Assembly (NCBI GenBank): GCA_017524385.1
Contig: JAFWSS010000256.1
Location: 1 to 64,000, forward strand
Reading direction: 5' to 3'
Length of the DNA stretch: 64,000 nucleotides
DNA from: Prevotella sp.
GTDB lineage: Bacteria; Bacteroidota; Bacteroidia; Bacteroidales; Bacteroidaceae
Of the stretch, positions 15,490-23,590 are shown in pieces; within the stretch, counting starts at the first letter, position 1; the number at the start of each line of letters is the position of its first letter. A program made the position numbers and the translations under genes. The notes beneath the pieces were generated by a model, which was not told the DNA's origin, ran no database searches, and saw nothing but the letters and a program-made list of their open reading frames with translations.

Positions 15490-18255
15490 TTATTTACTTG
15501 TCATTTTTTCATAGAGCTTAAAAAGGCATTCCAATCTTGCTTCGTCGTTTTGGAATGGATATCCAGGATAACAACTTTCCACTATATCGTCAAGATGAGC
15601 ATGCGCCTCTCGCAAGTCTTGTGGCATCTTGTCGGGGTCATAGAGTTCTGCCAATGTCTTTTCTGGATAATACTCACGAGTGATTAGGACATTTTCTGCA
15701 GCTTCTTCTATCTCAGCTTTCTTTTCTGGTGAGATTTTGGGAAAAGGGAAGGTGTTATAGCATATGGTATTAGAATATTGCATATCTGTTTTCATTCTTC
15801 CTGCAACAGTCCTAACCCATACCATATGCATAAAAGATGCAAGAACTCCATAAAGGCACAAATCATATTCATTTCCACAGTATATCAGCCTAACAGCGTT
15901 AGATAAAACTGTATGTTCATCAGCAATACCCATCGGTAAATACTTTCTTTTCTCAGATCCTGTTTGTGGAATGACGATTGATTTTTCCTTTCTGTATTTT
16001 CTTTCAATAAAAAGATAAGGAGTTTCAGCATATTTTTTTGTTGCTTCTTTTGTACTTTTTGCCCTAAATTCTTTAACCATCTCTAATCTATTTTTGAATG
16101 ACGATGATAATGCAGATAGTTGAGAAACTACCATCTTATCTTTTTCATCAAAATAGAAGCAGAAACGTTCTTTACTATTTACAAATTCATCTGCACCAAT
16201 GTATGACTTGATATAATTAGCAAACAAAAGATCTATTTCTTCATATGTTTTTTTCTCTTGAAAGTCCATTAACAAATTCTGGTCATCAACAGGTGAGCAT
16301 CCCTTTATCATCTCAGGAAAACCAGATATGGAAATTTTACATGGTTCTACATAAGTAGTTTTGCCAACAATCAAATATGGACTTATATTTTTAACATAAT
16401 TAACCTTGTCACCGTCATAGTATCTTTTTGGGGCTATATTGGTATTAGACACACCTATTATTGTAACGGCAACCATAGCATTATTCTTCGCATTATTTTT
16501 CCACATAAAAGATTTGTAGGCAAAATCTATGACGAGATTATTTAAAATATTCTTCCATAATAAAGCCACTTGTTCACCTTGAGTTACTGAATTCGTTGTG
16601 ACAAATGCATATTTCCCATTATTACCGATAATATATTGAGCCCCTTTTACAAACCAACATGAAATATAATCCAATTTACTATAGTTTGGCATTCTACTAC
16701 ATACTGTTTGCAAATCCTGCTTCTGAATTTTGGATTGTTTGCTATATCCTAAATATGGTGGATTTCCAAAAACGAAAACCTCCTCCTCAGGCGTATGAGG
16801 GCAGACCTCATTCCAGTCAATACGGCAAGCATTTCCACAAACAATTTGTGTAATATTTTTAAGAGGCAAAGCATGCGTATTTATTCCAAAACTCTCATTA
16901 AGTTTAGTGTTCATCTGATGCTCTGCCAACCAAAGAGAGAGCATAGCCACCTCATGTGGAAAATCAAGCAATTCAATACCATAGAACTGATTAAGGCTGA
17001 TAACACTATTGTCCACAAACAATATCTTGCCATCCGGCGTACATTTCCGCTGAAGATTGAGAATGTTCATTTCAAGGAAACGAAGACTCTTATATGTGAT
17101 AATAAGGAAATTACCACTTCCGCAAGCTGGATCGAAGAATTTCATTTTACTCATTCGCTTCAAAAGAGCATCACATTTCTTGATTAGGGGTTTCAACTCC
17201 TCATAGAATTGGTTATTACTTAGTGCACCAATGTTTTTCATTTGGAGTCTTTGCTCATAAAATTCATTGAGCTTGTTATATTCTCCCCGCAATTCATCGA
17301 GAAACAGCGGATTGATAACTTTCATGATGTTGGGTACGGATGTATAATGCATACCCATGCTGGCACGTTCCTCAGGGTTGACCACAGCCTGGATCATACT
17401 GCCGAAAATATCAGGGTTGATGTCCTTCCAGTCCAGTTCGCCACATTCTATAATGATTTTCCTTGCCCTGGCGCCCATAGCAGGGATTTGGATGTGCTTG
17501 GAGAACAGCCCACCATTCACATACGGGAACTGCTTGACAATGCTTGTAATGTCACTGTGCCTTAATGACACATCCATGATATTGAAAGTGTCATTCAGAT
17601 ATTGGGACAAATCGCTTCCATCTTCTTTTGTGAAGCGAATGATACTTGATGTGAACAAGTTTTCCTCAAAAATGCCCGTGTCCTCGGCAAAGAAGCAGAA
17701 GAGAAGCCGAGTAATGAAAATATTGAGATCGTGCAAATCACTGTCACTGCGGAACTCATTATAAGCACGAAGTTCATCATGAAGTTTGGCAAGTTTTTCG
17801 GCAGCTTTCACATCTGCCGGACTTTCTTCCACATAGTGTACTCGTTCCACATCCATCAAAGGATAGAAAAAGGCAAAATCGCAATAAAGACGATTAATGG
17901 GGTTTTCATATGTGTCTTTTTCCCTAAGGTCATATGCCAAAATCGTTACTCCATCACTCACAGCAATGATCTTTGGTGAAGCCTTTAATACTTGAATATC
18001 AGATTTCAGATATTCTAATTCTTTATCAAGTCGTGTTGATATGGCAGGGCGATAACAAAACAGCCCTTTGATTAGCAAGGCATCGAATGTCTTTAGGATA
18101 CCTTTACCCTCTTTATATCGGGATATTTCTTTCTCACTTTTTCCAAAAGCATACAAAAGACGATAACCTATTTCCTCTGCTGGATATACTTGATTTTTGA
18201 GCGACAATAGCCTATCTTCAATATCTTTATAGCCTAATTGATTTTTCTTTGCCAT
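15490..18255 (-). CDS. MmeI-like adenine-type DNA methyltransferase
   Basis: A 921-residue class I SAM-dependent DNA methyltransferase, closest in layout to the MmeI family. SAM motif I is FFDPACGSGNFL (near 373-384) and the catalytic motif IV is FGNPPYLGY (near 496-504), the NPPY form typical of N6-adenine methylation. A helical spacer (about 150-300) precedes it, and a target-recognition-like region with a conserved GMADEHTVLS-like GIADEHTVLS turn (near 775) and a helical end follow. The N-terminal 130 residues align by eye with the MmeI nuclease domain (SDGVTILAYDLREK), but the place of the D-x-ExK motif reads FDALLIKGLFCYR, with no acidic-x-Lys. It is probably a stand-alone modifier. The gene starts three bases after the regulator. 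Confidence 0.85.
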   Translation of the reverse strand: MAKKNQLGYKDIEDRLLSLKNQVYPAEEIGYRLLYAFGKSEKEISRYKEGKGILKTFDALLIKGLFCYRPAISTRLDKELEYLKSDIQVLKASPKIIAVSDGVTILAYDLREKDTYENPINRLYCDFAFFYPLMDVERVHYVEESPADVKAAEKLAKLHDELRAYNEFRSDSDLHDLNIFITRLLFCFFAEDTGIFEENLFTSSIIRFTKEDGSDLSQYLNDTFNIMDVSLRHSDITSIVKQFPYVNGGLFSKHIQIPAMGARARKIIIECGELDWKDINPDIFGSMIQAVVNPEERASMGMHYTSVPNIMKVINPLFLDELRGEYNKLNEFYEQRLQMKNIGALSNNQFYEELKPLIKKCDALLKRMSKMKFFDPACGSGNFLIITYKSLRFLEMNILNLQRKCTPDGKILFVDNSVISLNQFYGIELLDFPHEVAMLSLWLAEHQMNTKLNESFGINTHALPLKNITQIVCGNACRIDWNEVCPHTPEEEVFVFGNPPYLGYSKQSKIQKQDLQTVCSRMPNYSKLDYISCWFVKGAQYIIGNNGKYAFVTTNSVTQGEQVALLWKNILNNLVIDFAYKSFMWKNNAKNNAMVAVTIIGVSNTNIAPKRYYDGDKVNYVKNISPYLIVGKTTYVEPCKISISGFPEMIKGCSPVDDQNLLMDFQEKKTYEEIDLLFANYIKSYIGADEFVNSKERFCFYFDEKDKMVVSQLSALSSSFKNRLEMVKEFRAKSTKEATKKYAETPYLFIERKYRKEKSIVIPQTGSEKRKYLPMGIADEHTVLSNAVRLIYCGNEYDLCLYGVLASFMHMVWVRTVAGRMKTDMQYSNTICYNTFPFPKISPEKKAEIEEAAENVLITREYYPEKTLAELYDPDKMPQDLREAHAHLDDIVESCYPGYPFQNDEARLECLFKLYEKMTSK

Positions 18256-18258
18256 ATC

Positions 18259-18486
18259 TTATTTCTCCTCTTTATTTGACCTAATTAAAGACCTAATATC
18301 CACATTGAGCAGAATGGATATTTGGTTAAGAATTTCTATAGATGGTTGGGTCTTGTTTGAGCACCATCTGGAGACTGTGTTTTCTGATTTTCCAAGCTGC
18401 TCAGCCAACCACTTGCTGGTCTTGTTTTGGTCAGCAAGCACGGCTTTTATTCGGTTGTAATCCTTATTTTGTGTATTTATCACCAT
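18259..18486 (-). CDS. Small HTH (XRE-family) regulator of the operon
   Basis: A 75-residue protein made of one Cro/CI-type helix-turn-helix: NRIKAVLADQNKTSKWLAEQ, then LGKSENTVSRWCSNKTQPSI and EILNQISILLNVDIRSLI. The size and its place as the first gene, three bases before the methylase, resemble the controller (C) proteins that time expression of restriction-modification genes. It probably binds its own promoter region; an inverted repeat CATAATC-7-GATTATG lies upstream at 18555-18575, though that sequence also belongs to a dispersed repeat. Confidence 0.85.
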   Translation of the reverse strand: MVINTQNKDYNRIKAVLADQNKTSKWLAEQLGKSENTVSRWCSNKTQPSIEILNQISILLNVDIRSLIRSNKEEK

Positions 18487-18505
18487 ATTTTGTTGTTTTA
18501 TGGCA

Positions 18506-18538
18506 CAAATATAGTGATTTTATTGATAATTCCCCAAA
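18506..18538 (-). promoter_or_regulatory. Promoter of the methylase-helicase operon
   Basis: On the minus strand: TTTG (18538-18535), 21 bases, TATATTTG (18513-18506). The leader to the HTH start codon is only about 15 bases. Confidence 0.6.
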
Positions 18539-18552
18539 ATACCACCAATAAT

Positions 18553-18664
18553 GTCATAATCTGATGCGGATTATGCTATGAAAGTCGGAGACCTCGAAAA
18601 AATCAGGGTCTCCGCCTATTCTCTTTCCCTACTGTTCCGCCATTTTCCCGCAAAACGGCAAAAA
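18553..18664. repeat. Direct repeat B, copy 1
   Basis: About 112 bases recur at 21766-21876 in the same orientation, by eye at roughly 80% identity. Both copies carry CATAAT-8-GATTATG, then a hairpin around GGTCTCCG with a CTCTTTCCCTA tract, then CATTTTCCCGCAA and CGGCAAAAA. Here the hairpin is GGAGACC...GGTCTCC at 18588-18613. It lies between the operon promoter and the next minus-strand gene. Confidence 0.7.
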
Positions 18665-18670
18665 TAACTC

Positions 18671-19072
18671 TTATCTTTCCTCTTCCTCTTCTGTCTCTTT
18701 ATACAAATCCCAAGCGACAGCCTCAATCTTGTCGGGTATGAATATTTCATAATCGCCAAACCCTTCAGCATTATTGCCATTGGGAAACCTATCACAAAAC
18801 AGTTTATGAACTAATGGATAAACTCTGTCGTATATTTGGGGTTGACGTTCTTCCAGAAGAAAGGTGCATACCATCTCTGAAGTTGAATATTCGAACAAGT
18901 TATTCTTCCACGCCCAATGCATCATATCAATGAGTCCTTGTATTTCTTCAAGGCTTAAATCTATGGAAACATCAATTTCAGCTTCATAATTTCCTGTCAA
19001 TCCATATGCCGTCCAGGGCATAAGATAACATTCAAAAATATATTGCCCAGTTTCTAAATTCATTACTTTCAT
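18671..19072 (-). CDS. Hypothetical protein, 133 residues
   Basis: I do not recognise this protein. It starts MKVMNLETGQ, has an acidic beta-strand region (YEAEIDVSIDLSLEEIQGLI), a Trp-rich helix (MMHWAWKNNLFEYS) and ends in a run of Glu. The start at 19072 was chosen because a -7 box TATCTTTG (19105-19098) predicts transcription from about 19093, leaving the longer ATG at 19108 outside the transcript. It may be a small adaptor or immunity-like protein in the accessory region; no evidence decides. Upstream, 19109-19383 is noncoding AT-rich DNA with one hairpin (CCGCTTGAT at 19281 with ATCGAGCGG at 19297). Confidence 0.55.
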   Translation of the reverse strand: MKVMNLETGQYIFECYLMPWTAYGLTGNYEAEIDVSIDLSLEEIQGLIDMMHWAWKNNLFEYSTSEMVCTFLLEERQPQIYDRVYPLVHKLFCDRFPNGNNAEGFGDYEIFIPDKIEAVAWDLYKETEEEEER

Positions 19073-19428
19073 AGATTTCAAGATGACCATTACGATACAA
19101 AGATACAAATAATTTAATTATTGGTATATTTTATACCTTTAAATTTAACAATAGATGGAAAGGAACATCTATTTTTCCTGAATAGTGTGAAGGATGATAA
19201 AAACTCCGTAAATGCTTTTTTCGACCATTCTTAATCAAGTAAAACGGAGTAAATGTTGTAATCTTTTATTCCGATTGATACCGCTTGATTTAACATATCG
19301 AGCGGGAAAATGGCGGACTAAGAGTAAATGAAATCGCTGCAAAACCTTGATTTAACGACATTTAAGAATAATTAGCATAATCAGAAGACGAAAAAAAATA
19401 CATGATTTCCATATTATTTACTTACAAA

Positions 19429-19740
19429 ATGCAGGCTATCTATCGGCTCAATAGAAACCTACGCATTGAACGAACCATATTCGTTGGTGCTTTCGTGCTC
19501 GTCGCTATCTTTGCGGATTTCGTCGCATATAAGGGTTTCCAAATTGCCGACAAGTCAGAGAAGATGACCCAATGGTATGAAGACAACAACGAGGCCATCC
19601 TTTTCGGAAGATACCTGAGAGTGAACGAGAACGACCGATGGAGATTCTGGCATGATAAATGGGTTAACGACCCAGGCCTGAAAGAGGACATGAGCAACTA
19701 CTTCCTGATGGAGGAGTTAAAGGCCAAAAGGAAGAAATGA
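19429..19740 (+). CDS. Small single-pass membrane protein, copy 2
   Basis: A 103-residue paralogue of the protein at 11066-11380, with about 88% identical residues. The transmembrane segment reads TIFVGAFVLVAIFADFVAY, and the core KSEKMTQWYEDNNEAILFGR is unchanged. Most changes lie in the first 30 and last 15 residues. The start was placed at the shared ATG (MQAIYRLN); here a longer in-frame start at 19402 is open, unlike in copy 1. Function unknown. High conservation of the central part suggests both copies are or were under selection. Confidence 0.7.
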   Translation: MQAIYRLNRNLRIERTIFVGAFVLVAIFADFVAYKGFQIADKSEKMTQWYEDNNEAILFGRYLRVNENDRWRFWHDKWVNDPGLKEDMSNYFLMEELKAKRKK

Positions 19741-19769
19741 TTGTTCTCAGGGTTTCATTTTTGTTCGTT

Positions 19770-19800
19770 CCCAGCAACGGCTGTAATGGCTGTTGCTGGG
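19770..19800 (+). terminator. Terminator after membrane gene copy 2
   Basis: CCCAGCAACGGC (19770-19781) pairs with GCTGTTGCTGGG (19789-19800), followed by CTTTTC. It corresponds to the hairpin at 11409-11439. Confidence 0.7.
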
Positions 19801-19852
19801 CTTTTCAAATACATTAATGAAATAGCCACATAATCACATTTCTATTATCTTT

Positions 19853-19888
19853 GAGACAAGGATGTCTCGAAAAAATTAATTACCTTTG
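19853..19888 (+). promoter_or_regulatory. Promoter with an inverted-repeat operator
   Basis: TACCTTTG (19881-19888) is a consensus -7 box for the regulator gene at 19968. Just upstream lies a perfect inverted repeat GAGACA (19853-19858), AGGA, TGTCTC (19863-19868). The half-site TGTCTC is the same word that recurs in the array after the gene (21594-21733), which suggests autoregulation. Confidence 0.5.
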
Positions 19889-19967
19889 TGGCGAAAATGT
19901 ATTTTTTACAAGGGCATAACATTTTTGTGAATGTCAAGTATGTGTCATTAATCAAATAATATAGAAT

Positions 19968-21545
19968 ATGACAGCAGAGGATATCTTCAAACAACGAGAT
20001 ACAGCAGAGCAAACAAGGATACAGTTTAAGGAACGCGTGACTCGTGACAACAAATATGATGTTGGCTGCGAGATGGTTGCTTTCAGCAACACCCACGGTG
20101 GGATGATTATTGTTGGTATTGATGATAAGACCGGCAATGTCAATCCACTGTCATTCAAGGAGGTGCAGGAAACAACCAGCACATTGGGAAGTCTTGCAGA
20201 TGATGTAGTTATTCCAAGAATCCTGATTGACATAGAAAACGTGCCGATAGAAGATGGGGTGATTGTCGTTGCTACTATCAAACAAGGAAAAAGCAAACCC
20301 TATCGAGATAATAAAGGTATCATTTGGGTAAAACAAGGAGCTGACAAGCGCAAAGTCTTTGACAATGCTGAATTAATATCCATGCTGATGGAGAATAGGC
20401 AGGTACATCCTGACAGCATGCCGATAAGGGGTACATCCTTTGAAGATTTGGATAAAACCACTGTCAAGGAGTATCTTATCAGGCGGTTTCGGAATGATTA
20501 TGAGAGGCAAAAAGTGACGATGGACGAGCTACAACATAAACCGATTGATGAAGTGGCATCGATGATAGACCAGACCCCAAAAGGCATATTGCTAAATTAT
20601 GGTCTTGTCTTACCTGATGGATCATTGACGCTTGCTGCTTTAATGCTTATGGGCAAGTATCCTCAACGATGGTTACCTGCCTTCACTGTTCGCTGTGTGA
20701 GCTTTATTGGCAATAGCATCGGCGGTACGGAGTTTCGCGACAAAAGCGGTGGAGATGCCGACGGCAATGCCGTTCATCTGTATAAATACATCATGTCGTT
20801 CCTGACAAGAAACCTTCATCAAATACAGGTTGAAAAAGATTTCAACAGCCAGGGAGAGTTGGAGGTGTCTTCTGCCACGCTTTCTGAGATAGCGGTCAAC
20901 GCCATCCTACATCGCTCGTATGTGATAGAAGCCCCTTTGCGCGTGTTCATCTTTGACAATCGCATAGAGATTCATAGCCCAGGCTTACTGCCTGAGGGTG
21001 TGAGTACCGAGAGCATCAAGTATGGTGTCTCTGTTCCTCGAAACAAACTCTTGTTTAATCATGGCATCAACCTGCTACCCTATACAGGTGCTGGAAGTGG
21101 AATAACCAGAGCCATGCAGTTCACGCCGAACATCCAATTCGTCAATGATAACATATTGAACGAATTTGTGGTGATAATAGAACGTCAAAATGTAGGGGTT
21201 AATGATAGAGTTAATGATAGAGATGATAGAGATAACCAACTGACAGACAGCGTAAACCAAAATAGTGGACAGTCTGACAATGATAGAGATGGTGATAGAG
21301 ATAAGACTAACACTCTTCCACGTATCCCATACAAAAAGTTAGACGGAACACAAAAGGACATCATTCAATTCTGTAGTTTGCCAAGAAGCGCGAGAGAAAT
21401 TCTTGAACACATCGGCTATAGCTATCATCCAACCCATATTGCCAAGTATATAAAACCACTCCTTGCAATGGGATATATAGAAATGACTGAGCCTGACAAG
21501 CCAAACAGTAAAAACCAAAAATATCGTAAGGTGCAGAAACTATAG
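19968..21545 (+). CDS. AlbA_2/Schlafen-type regulator with GHKL-like ATPase domain
   Basis: A 525-residue protein of the putative transcriptional regulator family that joins an AlbA_2 (Schlafen-like, nucleic-acid-binding) domain to a RecG-like HATPase_c_4 domain. The first covers about residues 15-130 (QFKERVTRDNKYDVGCEMVA, then FSNTHGGMIIVGIDDKTG and YRDNKGIIWVKQGADKR). The second is near 295-400 (LSEIAVNAILHRSYVIEAPL, then VFIFDNRIEIHSPG and NHGINLLPYTGAGSGI). An Asn/Asp/Arg-rich linker with a NDRVNDRDDRDN-like repeat follows, then a winged-helix end (SAREILEHIGYSYHPTHIAK). It may act as a regulator or as a defence-linked sensor; such proteins are common beside restriction genes. Confidence 0.82.
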   Translation: MTAEDIFKQRDTAEQTRIQFKERVTRDNKYDVGCEMVAFSNTHGGMIIVGIDDKTGNVNPLSFKEVQETTSTLGSLADDVVIPRILIDIENVPIEDGVIVVATIKQGKSKPYRDNKGIIWVKQGADKRKVFDNAELISMLMENRQVHPDSMPIRGTSFEDLDKTTVKEYLIRRFRNDYERQKVTMDELQHKPIDEVASMIDQTPKGILLNYGLVLPDGSLTLAALMLMGKYPQRWLPAFTVRCVSFIGNSIGGTEFRDKSGGDADGNAVHLYKYIMSFLTRNLHQIQVEKDFNSQGELEVSSATLSEIAVNAILHRSYVIEAPLRVFIFDNRIEIHSPGLLPEGVSTESIKYGVSVPRNKLLFNHGINLLPYTGAGSGITRAMQFTPNIQFVNDNILNEFVVIIERQNVGVNDRVNDRDDRDNQLTDSVNQNSGQSDNDRDGDRDKTNTLPRIPYKKLDGTQKDIIQFCSLPRSAREILEHIGYSYHPTHIAKYIKPLLAMGYIEMTEPDKPNSKNQKYRKVQKL

Positions 21546-21593
21546 GACATTGAAGCATAATATAAACCGGATGATGTAGTGAAAAGCGATAAA

Positions 21594-21733
21594 GTCTGGG
21601 ACATTTTGAGGGCCTGTCTGGGTCATTTTGAGAACTTGTCTGGGTCATTTCTCCTTCTCTCGGACATTTTGGGGTGCTGTCTCGGACATTTTTGCCCCGT
21701 CTCGGACATTATGGTGGTTGTCTCGGACATTTT
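21594..21733. repeat. Seven-copy short repeat array (TGTCTCGGACATTTT type)
   Basis: Copies of GTCTSGGNCATTT start near 21594, 21616, 21638, 21656, 21679, 21699 and 21720, spaced 18-23 bases, about two helical turns. Several contain the inverted repeat TGTC-TCG-GACA. The first three copies read GTCTGGG, the last four TCTCGG. It follows the AlbA_2 regulator gene; the region 21546-21920 has no gene. Confidence 0.7.
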
Positions 21734-21765
21734 CAAACTTGGTGATGTCTCTAATTAGCCGTTCT

Positions 21766-21876
21766 ATCATAATAGAAGCCCGATTATGCTACTAAAGGCG
21801 GAAACCCCGATAATATCAGGGTCTCCGCCTTTCTCTTTCCCTATTGCTCCTCCATTTTCCCGCAATACGGCAAAAA
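21766..21876. repeat. Direct repeat B, copy 2
   Basis: Second copy of the 112-base element at 18553-18664. Here the hairpin is longer: GGCGGAAACCC (21798-21808) pairs with GGGTCTCCGCC (21819-21829), followed by TTTCTCTTT, so on the plus strand it works as a terminator. Confidence 0.7.
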
Positions 21877-21920
21877 CAGGATTTATGAATCTAAAACTTC
21901 ATCCCCGTGATCTACCACAG

Positions 21921-22802
21921 CTATTCCCCCACCATTTCCCATCTCTGGATTTGACATTCATGGGTCTTGCTCTCACGGTCGTAATTGATGCCAACGAGGA
22001 GGAGGTCGCCAGTGTATTGCGACACCTTGGCGGGATATTGGCGACGGAGAATCTGGTCGATGGCGGAGTCTGCATCACGGTTGTATTTCAGCTCCAGGAC
22101 AATGGCGGGTAAATCGACATTCTTTCTTGGGATGAGCACGAGGTCGGCGAAGCCTTTGCCGGTAGCCAACTCTCGATGGATGACATAGTCGTTGCGAGCG
22201 TAAAAATAAGCGATGGAGAGCACGCACGCCAGTGAGTTCTCGTTGTTGTAGGAGAGGATGCTGGTGTTTTCGTCGTGCGCCACGTCGATGCCCTGCGCCA
22301 CCGCCTTGCAGTCGCCGTCGAGAGTGGCCTGCAACAATTCTTCCGATTCTTGCAGTGCTTTCACCACGTTGGTCCAGTCGGTGGTCTCCACGGCATTCGA
22401 CATCTCGCCTTCCACCTCCAAATTGGGGATGTAGCACTCTTTCTTGCGCCAGTTGTACGACAGATATCCCAAATGGATGAGCACCGTCAAGACATCATCG
22501 CGGCTACGGACAATCGACATGTCATTCTGGAATTTTGTAGTGTTCACCTTTCCCCTTCCCCCAGCCAGCATCTTGATGACGTCGTCCTTCAGGCCCTCGA
22601 AGTTCATATGGATGTAGTTGGCGACGGCATCAAATGCACCCGTGCTCGCCCAGAAACTGCGGCATCGCCGACTTCTGAGAGCCTGCATCACAGAATTGGG
22701 GTTGAACATCGACGGCTCGTCGCCTATCTGATACCCGTCATACCATTTCACCAATTCATCGAAATCCATTCCGTGTTTTTCGGCCAAAGAAATGTCAAGA
22801 TC
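21921..22802 (-). pseudogene. Truncated AAA-ATPase-like / PD-(D/E)XK nuclease gene
   Basis: About 290 residues match the C-terminal part of the widespread Bacteroidales family that joins an AAA-ATPase-like domain to a DUF1703 PD-(D/E)XK domain. The segment LAEKHGMDFDELVKWYDGY with MFNPNSVMQAL is the usual link after the ATPase; a nuclease core follows (GFADLVLIPRKNVDLPAIVL then ELKYN, giving D...ExK). The whole ATPase part with its P-loop is missing: recognisable sequence begins at 22802, and upstream is an A-rich tract and a hairpin (about 22835-22860) with no family match. An open frame continues to 22904 but looks unrelated. It is probably a relic, though a lone nuclease domain could still be made. 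Confidence 0.7.
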
Positions 22803-22963
22803 CCCCCAAATGGGCAAAAAAATGGGCAAAAAAAAATTGATTGTCTCACGACAACCAATCTTTATTAACCTTAATAATCTAATACCATGAAAAACACGAT
22901 GCAAAGGTAATGTTTTCCTTCGATATCAAGAAAAAAAACTTGAAATAAATTAGAAAATTAACG

Positions 22964-23590
22964 TTAATTAAAGATTTTGCCATTCCATTTAAGTTTCCTT
23001 TGCAACAGAATGGCTTTCACCTGGCATATTTCCTCATTTGTAAGCAATGGTGTGGCCAGGCTCAACACCAGTTCCTTGTTTTCAGGGTCGTAATCGGCAG
23101 CCATCATCACGGGATCGATGAAAGCCACGAGTTGCTTGTATCTCTCCACGTCCATGGTGTCGGGTTTTGCCATCAACTGTGATGGTTGCACGCTCGCCAT
23201 GAGTTTTGTGGCATCTTGCGGTTTCCACCCAGCGTCGTAAAATGAAACGACCGACTCGGCAGCCTCCCCCATGAAAGTCCTCACCATGCAGATGAGCGAG
23301 TCACCGGCAGAGGTTTTGAGCAAAGCCAGTTGCATTTTTGCGCACTCATTAAGCGAGACATGTGCATAGTCGTCGGCAATGGAGTCGAGCACGGTCTTCG
23401 TAGTCAAGAGGTTGGTAGTTTCCGCCCTCACCCCCATGTCGTAGAAGTCAACCATTTCCGTCCTCTTGTTGGCATTGAGGTATTCAACCAAAGAGTCGGG
23501 CATGTCGATCCAGATTTGCCTCATGTTTCGCTGAGCGTAAACATGTGTCATGGAAAGGCACGCTATAAGCGCTAAGACGGTACGAATCAT
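22964..23590 (-). CDS. DUF3256 exported protein
   Basis: A 208-residue exported protein of the DUF3256 family, known from Bacteroides and Prevotella. Signal peptide MIRTVLALIACLSMTHVYAQ. Features of the family are the opening IWIDMPDSLVEYLNANKRTE, the MVDFYDMGVRAE stretch and a repeated strand pattern to SLATPLLTNEEICQVKAIL. Its function is unknown. A -7 box TAATTTTG (23626-23619) lies 29 bases before the ATG, with a possible TTTG at 23653-23650. It is divergent from the protease gene. Confidence 0.85.
   Translation of the reverse strand: MIRTVLALIACLSMTHVYAQRNMRQIWIDMPDSLVEYLNANKRTEMVDFYDMGVRAETTNLLTTKTVLDSIADDYAHVSLNECAKMQLALLKTSAGDSLICMVRTFMGEAAESVVSFYDAGWKPQDATKLMASVQPSQLMAKPDTMDVERYKQLVAFIDPVMMAADYDPENKELVLSLATPLLTNEEICQVKAILLQRKLKWNGKIFN

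Larger units (their letters stand above)
19384..19806 (+). repeat. Direct repeat A, copy 2
   Basis: Second copy of the segment at 11021-11445, offset by about 8.36 kb. Similarity begins at GAAGACG (19384), covers the whole small membrane gene and its terminator and fades after the hairpin. Confidence 0.8.

Noticed and set aside
15490..18255. BREX PglX or type I HsdM
   Set aside because: No pglZ, brxC, hsdS or hsdR partners; the N-terminal and spacer layout fits MmeI-like enzymes better.
21594..21733. CRISPR array
   Set aside because: Units are about 13 bases with 6-9 base gaps; there are no spacers of usual length and no cas genes.
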